10,266 bases of DNA from an uncultured Lachnospiraceae bacterium (GCA_902783735.1 CACZSE010000154.1:1-10266); one strand, 5' to 3'; positions 1 to 5,787 are shown, counted from the first letter of the stretch. The notes: generated from the sequence alone by a model not told the origin. Translations and numbers: made by a program.

Positions 1-216
1 AACTACGAAAAGAACTATAGCATATATGAAAAACTGTTAACGTTTGGAACGGAAATACTTATCGAACGACCGGAAACGGATTTACTGTTTCAAACGGAAT
101 CATCTTACCATTGGAGAGAAATACGCAATTTAGATTGCATTAAAAAATGTATTGAAGACTCTATCAAGAAGAGGTACAATTATATACTATTCCAAAAGGA
201 GGGATTTCTATGCTGA
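1..216 (+). CDS. 3' end of an unrecognised gene (5' part outside window)
   Basis: Frame 1 is open from the first base to a TGA at 214-216, giving 71 residues of a C-terminal part ending in QKEGFLC. I do not recognise the family. The visible part is mixed and charged, with aromatic residues, and has no transmembrane stretch or obvious catalytic motif. Its last codons run over the ribosome binding site and the first seven bases of the following Panacea/DUF4065 gene, so the two are almost certainly cotranscribed and translationally coupled. Panacea-domain antitoxins are known to sit next to very diverse toxins, so this gene is a candidate toxin partner; that is inference from position only. The open frame alone could be chance in a 216-base stretch, but the tight overlap and the absence of any other start for the unit favour a real gene. 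Confidence 0.55.
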   Translation, partial: NYEKNYSIYEKLLTFGTEILIERPETDLLFQTESSYHWREIRNLDCIKKCIEDSIKKRYNYILFQKEGFLC

Positions 217-833
217 CTGCTCATGAAGTATCTAAGTGGTTTATATATAACAATCCGGAATTAGCATCGGGTTTTATTGATGAAAACACAAAAGTTAATA
301 AGTTATTGTACTTTTCTAACTTGATGTATAAGTGTGTAGAAGATGAACGTTTGATAAGTGACGATTTTGTGGCTTTTCCAAATGGACCGGTGGTCTATTC
401 TGTTTATAGAGATTATAGATATAATGGATTAAGTGCATTACCGTTACAGTGTCCATTTATTGAAGGTGTTCAGAGAAAGGTTCTTGAAATAGTAAACTTT
501 GTGTATGGTAATTATACTACTCAGGAATTGGTTGATGAGTCACATACACATACTCTTTGGAAAAACGTAAAACAAATGATCCCAAACAATCCGATTATTA
601 GTTTTGATAACATTGAACCGGATTTGATTTTATATTATCAGTCACTCTTTTCGACATATTCGAAAATGGATTTTAGTAAGATATATAAAGAGAAAATATG
701 TGGAAACGTATATTATTATGACAAGGATTCATTTGAAATGACAGATGAAATAATAGATAAGTTATCAATGTTTGATAAGTTTGAGGAACCAAAATTCCTG
801 GAGATGGTAGATGGAGAGTTGGTGGTTTCATAA
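210..833 (+). CDS. Panacea-domain (DUF4065, SocA/GepA-like) antitoxin-type protein
   Basis: A 207-residue protein with the hallmarks of the Panacea/DUF4065 family: an N-terminal helix, then VNKLLYFSNLMY (29-40), a DDFVAFPNGPVVYSVY stretch (51-66) matching the family's 'feAw..GPV...vy' block, and ELVDESHTHTLWK (106-118) matching the conserved 'L...sH....W' helix. In this family the domain neutralises many unrelated toxins by direct binding; SocA of Caulobacter is a proteolytic adaptor for its toxin. The ATG at 210 is preceded by a strong AAAAGGAGGG at 194-203. The upstream gene overlaps by 7 bases and is the likeliest partner, while the sequence downstream is decayed. The C-terminal third (about residues 140-207) is less conserved and may give partner specificity. 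The domain call is firm; the antitoxin role is inferred from the family. Confidence 0.85.
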   Translation: MLTAHEVSKWFIYNNPELASGFIDENTKVNKLLYFSNLMYKCVEDERLISDDFVAFPNGPVVYSVYRDYRYNGLSALPLQCPFIEGVQRKVLEIVNFVYGNYTTQELVDESHTHTLWKNVKQMIPNNPIISFDNIEPDLILYYQSLFSTYSKMDFSKIYKEKICGNVYYYDKDSFEMTDEIIDKLSMFDKFEEPKFLEMVDGELVVS

Positions 834-860
834 TGGCAGATATATTGATAGCTATACTAA

Positions 861-1058
861 TCTCCCGGCTATGCCGTGGAATTCAGCCAGGACTATTTGC
901 GTGAGCTCGAAAAGGTTGAAAAGTTGTCATGGGCCTTTGAATTCCAAGTGTTAGTAGAAGAGTAGCCTCTAGATATATTCATTCGGATATTGTCTGATAA
1001 GGGTTTCACGAGGGACAACCTTGATCTTTATCTTAAAGAATTTGCTAAAGTTCCCTAA
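861..1058 (+). pseudogene. Decayed coding remnant between the Panacea and Fic genes
   Basis: One frame reads as protein-like sequence from 861 to a TAG at 963-965 (including the stretch DYLRELEKVEKLSWAFEFQV), then continues in the same frame after the stop as a second protein-like stretch (IRILSDKGFTRDNLDLYLKE) to a TAA at 1056-1058. The composition, an amphipathic charged helix followed by a short helical tail, looks coding rather than random. There is no start codon with a ribosome binding site in this frame, and a TAA lies just upstream at 858-860. I read this as the 3' remainder of a gene that lost its start and gained an internal stop. The family is not recognisable. It may be what remains of a partner of one of its neighbours. 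The final codons and the TAA fall inside the first copy of the 14-base repeat described separately. This stretch and that repeat are all that the 295-base gap between the two intact genes contains. Confidence 0.4.
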
Positions 1059-1116
1059 AGTGTATTGCGCTTTAGGGAACTTTTTGGTATTATTTTCATA
1101 AAAAAGTTCCCTAAAG
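1047..1116. repeat. Three copies of AAAGTTCCCTAAAG (direct, inverted, direct) ahead of the Fic gene
   Basis: Copy 1 is at 1047-1060. Copy 2, at 1070-1083, is its exact reverse complement. Copy 3, at 1103-1116, is again direct. All 14 bases match in all three. Copies 1 and 2 form a 14-bp stem that RNA wobble pairs can extend almost to the tip. Copies 2 and 3 can instead pair over 16 bp (1070-1085 with 1101-1116, loop of 15 bases), so the two hairpins exclude each other. The end of copy 3 is the first half of the Fic Shine-Dalgarno AAAGGAGG (1113-1120). The block also surrounds the probable Fic promoter. It may be a three-site operator for a repressor, an RNA switch on the ribosome binding site when transcription enters from upstream, or both; copies 1 and 2 followed by a run of T could also act as a terminator. 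Confidence 0.85.
1065..1093 (+). promoter_or_regulatory. Probable promoter of the Fic gene
   Basis: There is an extended -10 element, TG at 1085-1086 plus TATTAT at 1088-1093. A weak -35, TTGCGC, lies at 1065-1070 with the standard 17-base spacing. Transcription would begin near 1100, just before repeat copy 3. The -35 element and most of the spacer lie inside the inverted repeat, so a protein bound there would block RNA polymerase. The -35 match is poor (three of six), and the call rests mainly on the extended -10 and the position. Confidence 0.45.
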
Positions 1117-1128
1117 GAGGTAGCTTTC

Positions 1129-2070
1129 ATGGACGGAAATTTTAATATAATCCATCAACTACTTCAGGAAAGAGCGGATTATCAGGCTAGGCTTAACTTA
1201 ATTCCGTACGACGGATCACCTGAAATTAAGGAAAATACCAGCGGAAGATATCTATATATACGCAAGCGTGTGAATGGTAAACTAACATCAACCTATATAG
1301 ATAGCTATTCTGATGAATTATATCAGATGCTTCTTCGCAGTACTAAGGAAGCCAGAGAATTAAAAAAGCAGATTCGTAGAATTAATAAAGAACTTGCATT
1401 AAATGGTTACTCTCAGAACGAGCTTTCAGCCGATGTTACTATGAATTTGGATTTCGCCAGAGCTAATATGAAGTCCAATATTTATGATCAAGCTGTCTTG
1501 GAGGGAGTTGCTACAACATTTCCTCAGACAGAGGAAATATTAGAAAATGGTACAGTTAACGGAATGACGGCAGATGATGTTCAAAAAATCATTAATTTGA
1601 AACACGCGTGGGAATTCATTCTTGATAATGATGTTATTCAGGCAGACAGCAATTACTATTTACTCTGTTACATAGCAAAACTTGTGAATGAAGGATTCTT
1701 CTATGATGGTGGCAGAATAAGAGGTGTGCCGGTTTCTATCGGTGGTACTGGTTATGTTCCACCTTTGCCAATAGAATCACAGGTGATTGAACATATAAAT
1801 GAGATTCTTAAGGCTGACAAGGATGAAGTGGATAAAGCTATTGAACTATGTATGTATTGCATGCGCACCCAAGTGTTTTTGGATGGTAACAAGCGAGCTT
1901 CTGTTATATTCGCAAATCACTATATGATAGCGCATGGGCTTGGACTTATCGTTATCCCTGAAAGTTATGTCCCCGAGTTTAAAAAGAAACTTGTTAAGTA
2001 CTACGAAAGCGCAGATTTAGAGGAGATAAGCGATTTCCTAAAGGAAAACTGTTGGAGAAAGTTAAATTAA
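1129..2070 (+). CDS. Fic-family protein with Gln in place of the catalytic His
   Basis: A 313-residue protein. Residues 116-280 form a Fic fold: an inhibitory-helix-like QAVLEG (121-126), a flap and substrate region RIRGVPVSIGGTGYVPPLP (196-214), and the core motif QVFLDGNKR (248-256). The canonical motif is HxFx(D/E)GNxR. Here the first position is Q248 (codon CAA, 1870-1872), while F250, D252, G253, N254 and R256 are kept. The inhibitory motif also has Gln where Ser or Thr is usual. Fic enzymes mostly transfer AMP to hydroxyl side chains, and the missing His is the general base, so AMP transfer may be lost or altered. The N-terminal 100 residues hold a GRYLYIRKRVNGK segment and a charged, probably coiled-coil helix (70-90) that I cannot assign. 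The start is set by AAAGGAGG at 1113-1120, 8 bases before the ATG. His-less Fic proteins of this type may be a recurrent subfamily. Confidence 0.85.
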   Translation: MDGNFNIIHQLLQERADYQARLNLIPYDGSPEIKENTSGRYLYIRKRVNGKLTSTYIDSYSDELYQMLLRSTKEARELKKQIRRINKELALNGYSQNELSADVTMNLDFARANMKSNIYDQAVLEGVATTFPQTEEILENGTVNGMTADDVQKIINLKHAWEFILDNDVIQADSNYYLLCYIAKLVNEGFFYDGGRIRGVPVSIGGTGYVPPLPIESQVIEHINEILKADKDEVDKAIELCMYCMRTQVFLDGNKRASVIFANHYMIAHGLGLIVIPESYVPEFKKKLVKYYESADLEEISDFLKENCWRKLN

Positions 2071-2172
2071 AAATATTGGAATCATGGCTTAGCCATTGGT
2101 TATATAGAATATGGTTTGAAACATGACGCAATAGATCACGCATAAAATTGCATAGCAGAAAGGAGAAAGCAA

Positions 2173-2565
2173 ATGCAAAAAGTAGTAGATTTCTTAAAAG
2201 AGGCAGGTACATATTATCTGGCAACAGTAGATGGAGATCAGCCAAGGGTGAGACCGTTTGGAACAGCTCATGTCTTCGAGGATAAGCTGTATATCCAGAC
2301 CGGAAAGGTAAAGGATGTATCAAAGCAGATCCACGCCAATCCCAAAGTTGAGATATGTGCATTTATGGATGGGACCTGGCTTCGTGTGGCAGGTGAACTT
2401 GTTGAGGATGACAGGATAGAAGCACGCCAGTCAATGCTCGATGCATATCCCTCATTACAGGCCATGTATAAAGCCGATGATGGTAACACAGAGGTGTTCT
2501 ATTTAAAGAATGCCACAGCAACATTCAGTTCATTTACGGCTGCACCTGAGGTTATAAAGTTTTAA
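2173..2565 (+). CDS. Pyridoxamine 5'-phosphate oxidase-like FMN-binding split-barrel protein
   Basis: A 130-residue single-domain protein that fits the small PNPOx-like split-barrel family common in Clostridia. The sequence shows a short N-terminal helix, the strand YYLATVDGDQPRVRPFG (14-30), strands around LYIQTGKVKDVSKQIHANP (39-57), where the family binds the flavin phosphate, and VEICAFMDGTWLRVAGE (59-75). These proteins bind FMN or related cofactors and act as cytoplasmic flavin reductases or electron carriers of mostly unknown substrate; it is too short and too divergent to be the true PdxH enzyme. The start has a good ribosome binding site (AGAAAGGAGAA, about 2157-2167). It stands alone, downstream of the Fic gene and convergent with the next gene. 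The 102 bases before it hold only a small ATGGC/GCCAT hairpin (2084-2096) and an AT-rich stretch near 2100-2110 that may carry its promoter; neither is convincing. Confidence 0.85.
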   Translation: MQKVVDFLKEAGTYYLATVDGDQPRVRPFGTAHVFEDKLYIQTGKVKDVSKQIHANPKVEICAFMDGTWLRVAGELVEDDRIEARQSMLDAYPSLQAMYKADDGNTEVFYLKNATATFSSFTAAPEVIKF

Positions 2566-2620
2566 TGGTGCCTTTATTGGTGCCTGTCACTGTGAACAAA
2601 TTGTGAACGTGCCTGTCACC
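2566..2620. repeat. Cluster of short GTGCCTGTCAC and TGTGAAC repeats at a convergent gene junction
   Basis: GTGCCTGTCAC occurs at 2580-2590 and again at 2609-2619. Between them TGTGAAC occurs at 2591-2597 and 2602-2608, and TGGTGCC occurs at 2566-2572 and 2578-2584. The fuller form GGTGnnnnnCACC is itself an imperfect palindrome. The block starts directly after the stop of the flavin-binding gene and ends inside the convergent YesL-like gene, whose TGA stop is the complement of 2616-2618. Such modular short repeats in intergenic spaces resemble REP-type or small mobile sequences; I have the impression that GGTGACAGGCACC-type motifs recur in other Firmicutes genomes but cannot check it. No transposase is nearby. 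Confidence 0.7.
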
Positions 2621-3227
2621 TTAGCTCCATCGAATATTTACGGAAGATGTTGTTTATGACATATGAATTTATGTAAGCACCAAGGCCCGGTGCGATAATG
2701 AGTATAGGCCAGAATACAAAGATCCCGAGAAGAAATATCGAAACCGTGATAATGGTCACGGAGACAGATGCAAGGGGATTTTGAACGCAGATCCCCAGAC
2801 AGTTTTTTAACTGAGTTTTTATGGGGTCATTGCAGCGGGCAATAAGCGGAAAAAGCATGGAAAGAAAAACGATAAGCACAAATCCGATCACGCTAAAGCA
2901 TATAGCGAGACACAGGCTTAGTGTTGACGGTCTTAGCAGTGCCATTCTGATATCGATAAACAGAATAAAGACTGTTATAAGACCGACTGTCCATGGTAAA
3001 ACGGTCTGCTTAAGATTTTCCTTAAATGAAGAAAAAAACTGAGAGATGATCCGCCCTTCAAGGTTGCGGGTCATCTTTAGTGTTACGTAATAAAGTGCGC
3101 TTAGCGCCGATCCGGCGAAGATCACAGGAAGCAGACATATGTAAAACAATGCGGACAATACAAACAGATCCGCTATACGTCCTATGAATCTCCAGACCGG
3201 ATTGTCTAAATTAAAAAATCTGTTCAT
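2616..3227 (-). CDS. DUF624 / YesL-like membrane protein
   Basis: A 203-residue integral membrane protein. It begins MNRFFNLDNPVWRF, typical for the YesL family, and has about four to five hydrophobic segments (roughly 17-40, 77-93, 104-130 and 150-180). The signature PVIFAGSALSALYYVTLKM lies near residues 34-52, followed by a QFFSSFKENLKQ segment. YesL-like proteins sit beside pectin or other plant-polysaccharide genes and ABC transporters in Firmicutes (yesL heads the rhamnogalacturonan cluster of B. subtilis); their molecular role is unknown. The start chosen is the ATG at 3227, whose ATGA overlaps the stop of the GH28 gene, so translation is probably coupled. A longer frame would start at 3260 but lies inside the GH28 gene and breaks the family N-terminus. 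The stop codon falls in the GTGCCTGTCAC repeat block, so the last residue or two may come from that sequence, though the length is normal for the family. Confidence 0.85.
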   Translation of the reverse strand: MNRFFNLDNPVWRFIGRIADLFVLSALFYICLLPVIFAGSALSALYYVTLKMTRNLEGRIISQFFSSFKENLKQTVLPWTVGLITVFILFIDIRMALLRPSTLSLCLAICFSVIGFVLIVFLSMLFPLIARCNDPIKTQLKNCLGICVQNPLASVSVTIITVSIFLLGIFVFWPILIIAPGLGAYINSYVINNIFRKYSMELR

Positions 3228-4558
3228 ATCAGTTTCCAGTCTATGTATGCTGAGGGACATTGCTCAGCTTCAACATATGGTTTAAAAGTTTCAGCCATGT
3301 CTTGCGACACTTCAATATCAAAATTCTTAACAGAGATATTCGCAGCATTATAAGCATAGAAGCATAAAGGTTTTGAGGAAACGTTTGGCGTTTCTTCACA
3401 GGGACGAAGGTCTCTTGAAGTCCGTATCTCACCTGTTTTGGAAGTCAGCAGCATGTGGATATCATCAAAGCTTATATTGCTTATACTTCCGGTATTGCCA
3501 CAGTAGATCATGATACCGTTCTCACAGTTGCAGTTGATGTTTTTGAATGATATATTCCTGATGCTGCCCACCTGAGTGTCACGTTTTCTTGCGACTGCGG
3601 ACAGGGCAATGGGTTCGCCGTCGCCCCACCAGTGTTCCTGAGAGAACATATGGCAGTCTATATTTATATTTTCAAAATGAACATCCTCTACTGAGCCGTT
3701 GTCACGAAGCTGTATGGAGATCCCGCGGTTGCTGTCAGATATCTCACAGTTGCAGACTGTTATGTTTTTAAAAACATCTTCGCTTTCCGTTCCGAATTTT
3801 ATCGCTGCACTCGTGGAAGTGAGATAGCAGTTATCGACTTTTATGTTTTCGCAGGGGCCGTAAGAACTGCCGTAATTCGTATTTTTAAACACGATGCAGT
3901 CATCTGCGGAGATGATCCTGCAGTTACTTATGGTGACATCCTTGCAATGATCAGGATCGATCCCGTCACAGTTAGCGAGCCTCAGATTATTATTTATGAA
4001 AAGATTGTTGATCGAAACATTTTCACATCCGATCGGATGAACCGTCCAAAAAGCGCTCTTGCAAAGTGTCAGGTCGCGTATGTTAAGTCCTTTGACGTGC
4101 TCAAAAAACATAAGAGGAACTCTGGGATAGAAGCTTCCGTCTATGTGCCACGGCGTTATCTCACCATAGAATATCTCTTCGTTTCCATCGATCGTCCCTT
4201 CACCTGAAAGAGTGATATTATCCTCATCTTTGGCATATAAAAAAAATAATGAAGGACAACCCCGGTATTCACAATTTTCGTAAGTGGGTACTTTGATCTC
4301 ACGTGATGTAGCGCTGTCCTTTGAAAACATATCAAAATCCTTTATGTCATCGCTGGCTTTAAGAACAGCTCTTTTTTCAATATGAAAATCCACATTCGAT
4401 CTTAAGATGATCGTTCCCGATCTGTATATGTGATCATTTGATAACACAACCCGTCCGCCGCCATTTGAAAAACAGGCATCTATTGCAGCCTGAATAGCAA
4501 GGGAGTCGTTGTGACTGCCGTCACCGACAGCACCGTAATCCTGCACATTATAAATCAT
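3224..4558 (-). CDS. Glycoside hydrolase family 28 (polygalacturonase-type), cytoplasmic
   Basis: A 444-residue right-handed beta-helix protein. The N-terminus YNVQDYGAVGDGSHND (3-18) is the classic GH28 opening with the first turn of the helix. The catalytic region is present: NCDGID (197-202) and ADD (218-220) give the acidic residues corresponding to the family's NTD and DD motifs (D199, D219, D220). AAIKFGTES (251-259) aligns with the family's RIK/IKxGT site, and NRGISIQLRD (277-286) and WWGDGEPI (310-317) are features of a bacterial branch. The usual GHG motif after the DD is not visible; its place is taken by NYGSSYGPCEN. There is no signal peptide, so it should act in the cytoplasm on imported oligogalacturonide-like substrates, probably as an exo-enzyme. 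The exact linkage (homogalacturonan, rhamnogalacturonan or xylogalacturonan) cannot be read from sequence. An AGGAGA lies at 4565-4570. It is the first gene of a two-gene unit with the YesL-like gene. Confidence 0.9.
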   Translation of the reverse strand: MIYNVQDYGAVGDGSHNDSLAIQAAIDACFSNGGGRVVLSNDHIYRSGTIILRSNVDFHIEKRAVLKASDDIKDFDMFSKDSATSREIKVPTYENCEYRGCPSLFFLYAKDEDNITLSGEGTIDGNEEIFYGEITPWHIDGSFYPRVPLMFFEHVKGLNIRDLTLCKSAFWTVHPIGCENVSINNLFINNNLRLANCDGIDPDHCKDVTISNCRIISADDCIVFKNTNYGSSYGPCENIKVDNCYLTSTSAAIKFGTESEDVFKNITVCNCEISDSNRGISIQLRDNGSVEDVHFENINIDCHMFSQEHWWGDGEPIALSAVARKRDTQVGSIRNISFKNINCNCENGIMIYCGNTGSISNISFDDIHMLLTSKTGEIRTSRDLRPCEETPNVSSKPLCFYAYNAANISVKNFDIEVSQDMAETFKPYVEAEQCPSAYIDWKLI

Positions 4559-4625
4559 AGTAGGTCTCCTGAAAATCCGTATGATTCACAAACAGGGCGG
4601 TCTGGTTCCGAGTCCGTGTAAGAGA

Positions 4626-4654
4626 ATACTATCATCGAAAACCAAAACCGTCAA
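4626..4654 (-). promoter_or_regulatory. Promoter of the GH28-YesL-like operon
   Basis: On the minus strand a TTGACG -35 (4649-4654) is followed after exactly 17 bases by TAGTAT as -10 (4626-4631), with TG one base upstream making an extended -10. Transcription would begin near 4619, leaving a leader of about 60 bases before the GH28 start. This good sigma-A match means the GH28 unit has its own promoter and is not merely read from the upstream AraC-type gene. The short leader contains no obvious terminator or riboswitch. The rest of the gap to the regulator gene (4655-4725) shows no clear terminator. Confidence 0.65.
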
Positions 4655-4725
4655 ACATTTTTTGAAAGAAAGCAAATGCGATGTAAAGAAGTCCCCCAAA
4701 AACAATCTACAAAAATATCCCCTAA

Positions 4726-5553
4726 CTACCTCCTTGTGTTTCTAAACTGCCTCGGAGATACACCGAACTTCTTATGGAAGCAGTCTTTGAAATAGTTGCT
4801 GCTGTTAAAACCGCAGTTCATGGCTATCTTGGTCACGGAATCATCGGTGGTAAGAAGCATCTGTGTGGCCTGTCTGAGGCGTATATAATTGAGATATTCC
4901 TTGAAGTTCATGCCTGTTTCGGATTTGAATTTCTTGGAAAAATATGACGGACACAGATTAAACTTTTCGGATATCTCATCAAGCGTAAGCTGCATTGAAT
5001 AATTTAATGCAATGAAATTGATCGCCTGCTCGATATCCGGACTTATCTCATTTGAGGAGGAGAGCTGTTCATATACGAAGATCCCGTTTCTTTGTATTGT
5101 AAGAAGAAGCTTGATGACAAGAACTAACATCATGTCATAAGAATAATTGTCGGGCATGCTGCTCTCGAGCATCATATCGGAAAAAATGTCTTCAAGCTTT
5201 TCACGTACAGAATCGCTTAACACTACCTTCCCCGAGGTTGAGAGAGTGTGTTCGATCTCCGGATATTTTTTTAAAAAGTCTTCGGGCAGATGTTTCGGAT
5301 CGCAGGCGATGACAACTCGTTCACATTCCTCTATACCCTCATAGCATGTACTATGCGATTCGCCGGTCTTTACTATAAAAATATCGCCCGCATTTAAATG
5401 ACACTTCTTTTTGTTTACCGTATAGGTACACATTCCGCGTCTTAAATAAAATATCTCACAATAATTGTGATCATGTTCATAGTTCATGACAAAAGAGGGG
5501 ATACGTATCTTTTGCTCAATATAAAAGCCGTTGTTGTATTCTTCGGTTCTCAT
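4726..5553 (-). CDS. AraC-family transcriptional regulator with cupin sensor domain
   Basis: A 275-residue two-domain regulator. The N-terminal part is a cupin: YEHDHNYCEIFYLRRG (25-40) with the paired His residues, and LNAGDIFIVKTGESHS (53-68). The C-terminal 104 residues (about 172-275) form a full AraC/XylS DNA-binding domain, with the first helix-turn-helix near LDEISEKFNLCPSYFSKKFK and the second in KIAMNCGFNSSNYFKDCFHKKFGVSP. Such proteins bind a sugar in the cupin and usually activate neighbouring uptake and hydrolase genes. The start is the ATG at 5553 with GGAG at 5560-5563. A longer open frame reaches 5628, but it would include the probable promoter and has no binding site for ribosomes. 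The gene lies between the GH28 unit and the transporter unit and diverges from the latter, so it likely controls both. Confidence 0.9.
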   Translation of the reverse strand: MRTEEYNNGFYIEQKIRIPSFVMNYEHDHNYCEIFYLRRGMCTYTVNKKKCHLNAGDIFIVKTGESHSTCYEGIEECERVVIACDPKHLPEDFLKKYPEIEHTLSTSGKVVLSDSVREKLEDIFSDMMLESSMPDNYSYDMMLVLVIKLLLTIQRNGIFVYEQLSSSNEISPDIEQAINFIALNYSMQLTLDEISEKFNLCPSYFSKKFKSETGMNFKEYLNYIRLRQATQMLLTTDDSVTKIAMNCGFNSSNYFKDCFHKKFGVSPRQFRNTRR

Positions 5554-5608
5554 AAAAATCTCCACAAAACGAATGATTAACAAGGATTTTTTGTTACTTT
5601 TGACGTTC

Positions 5609-5617
5609 ATTATAACA
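5609..5617 (-). promoter_or_regulatory. Extended -10 promoter of the AraC-type regulator gene
   Basis: The minus strand carries TGTTATAAT, a perfect TATAAT (5609-5614) with the TG of an extended -10. No good -35 lies 16-18 bases upstream, which is common with an extended -10. Transcription would begin near 5602, about 50 bases before the chosen ATG. This supports the shorter form of the regulator protein. Confidence 0.6.
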
Positions 5618-5663
5618 CGAAAACACAAAAAATATGTAGTTTTATAAAAAAACAGCCAATATT

Positions 5664-5696
5664 TTGGTATTATTGTAAGCGCTTACATAATATAAT
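5664..5696 (+). promoter_or_regulatory. Promoter region of the ABC transporter-GH43 operon
   Basis: Two -10 candidates read rightwards: a perfect TATAAT at 5691-5696 and an extended TGGTATTAT at 5665-5673. Neither has a strong -35 at the right distance, as expected for a promoter that depends on an activator such as the divergent AraC-type protein. The 14-base palindrome at 5674-5687 lies between them, so a bound repressor would interfere with either. A CCAA/TTGG inverted pair (5656-5667) just upstream is a possible activator site. The leader of about 90 bases before the lipoprotein start contains GATATC twice (5712-5717 and 5736-5741), 24 bases apart, of unknown meaning. Confidence 0.5.
5674..5687. 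promoter_or_regulatory. LacI/CcpA-type operator palindrome
   Basis: TGTAAGCGCTTACA is a perfect 14-base palindrome with the central CG characteristic of LacI-family operators, and it fits the catabolite-responsive element consensus bound by CcpA in Firmicutes. It lies directly upstream of the TATAAT at 5691-5696. Binding would repress the transporter operon, either as carbon catabolite repression or by a dedicated LacI-type sensor encoded elsewhere. No LacI-family gene is visible in the window. Confidence 0.75.
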
Positions 5697-5787
5697 CAAG
5701 CCATTAAGAGCGATATCTTAAAAATCGGTCTGGAGGATATCACTCAAATCTTTTTACATGAGGGTTTCAGGAAAGGAGTATTTTAAC

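Noticed and set aside
841..861. 18 of 21 bases match 1294-1314 inside the Fic gene (the part coding YIDSYSD), hinting that the remnant is a broken copy of the Fic N-terminus.
   Set aside because: The match is short and AT-rich, does not extend on either side, and lies in another frame from the rest of the remnant; chance is likely.
833..904. A 23-codon frame starting at the ATG that overlaps the Panacea gene stop (TAATG).
   Set aside because: The nearest purine-rich stretch is too far upstream, the peptide has no recognisable feature and it ends quickly; probably part of the decayed region.
1047..1116. The triple 14-base repeat as a small CRISPR array.
   Set aside because: The copies alternate in orientation, the unit is only 14 bases and the gaps are 9 and 19 bases; no cas gene is present.
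2084..2096. ATGGC-TTA-GCCAT hairpin after the Fic gene as a terminator.
   Set aside because: The stem has only five pairs and no run of T follows; too weak to call.
5554..5628. A longer N-terminus (25 more residues) for the AraC-type regulator.
   Set aside because: It would contain the extended -10 promoter, has no ribosome binding site, and the cupin family normally starts close to the ATG at 5553.
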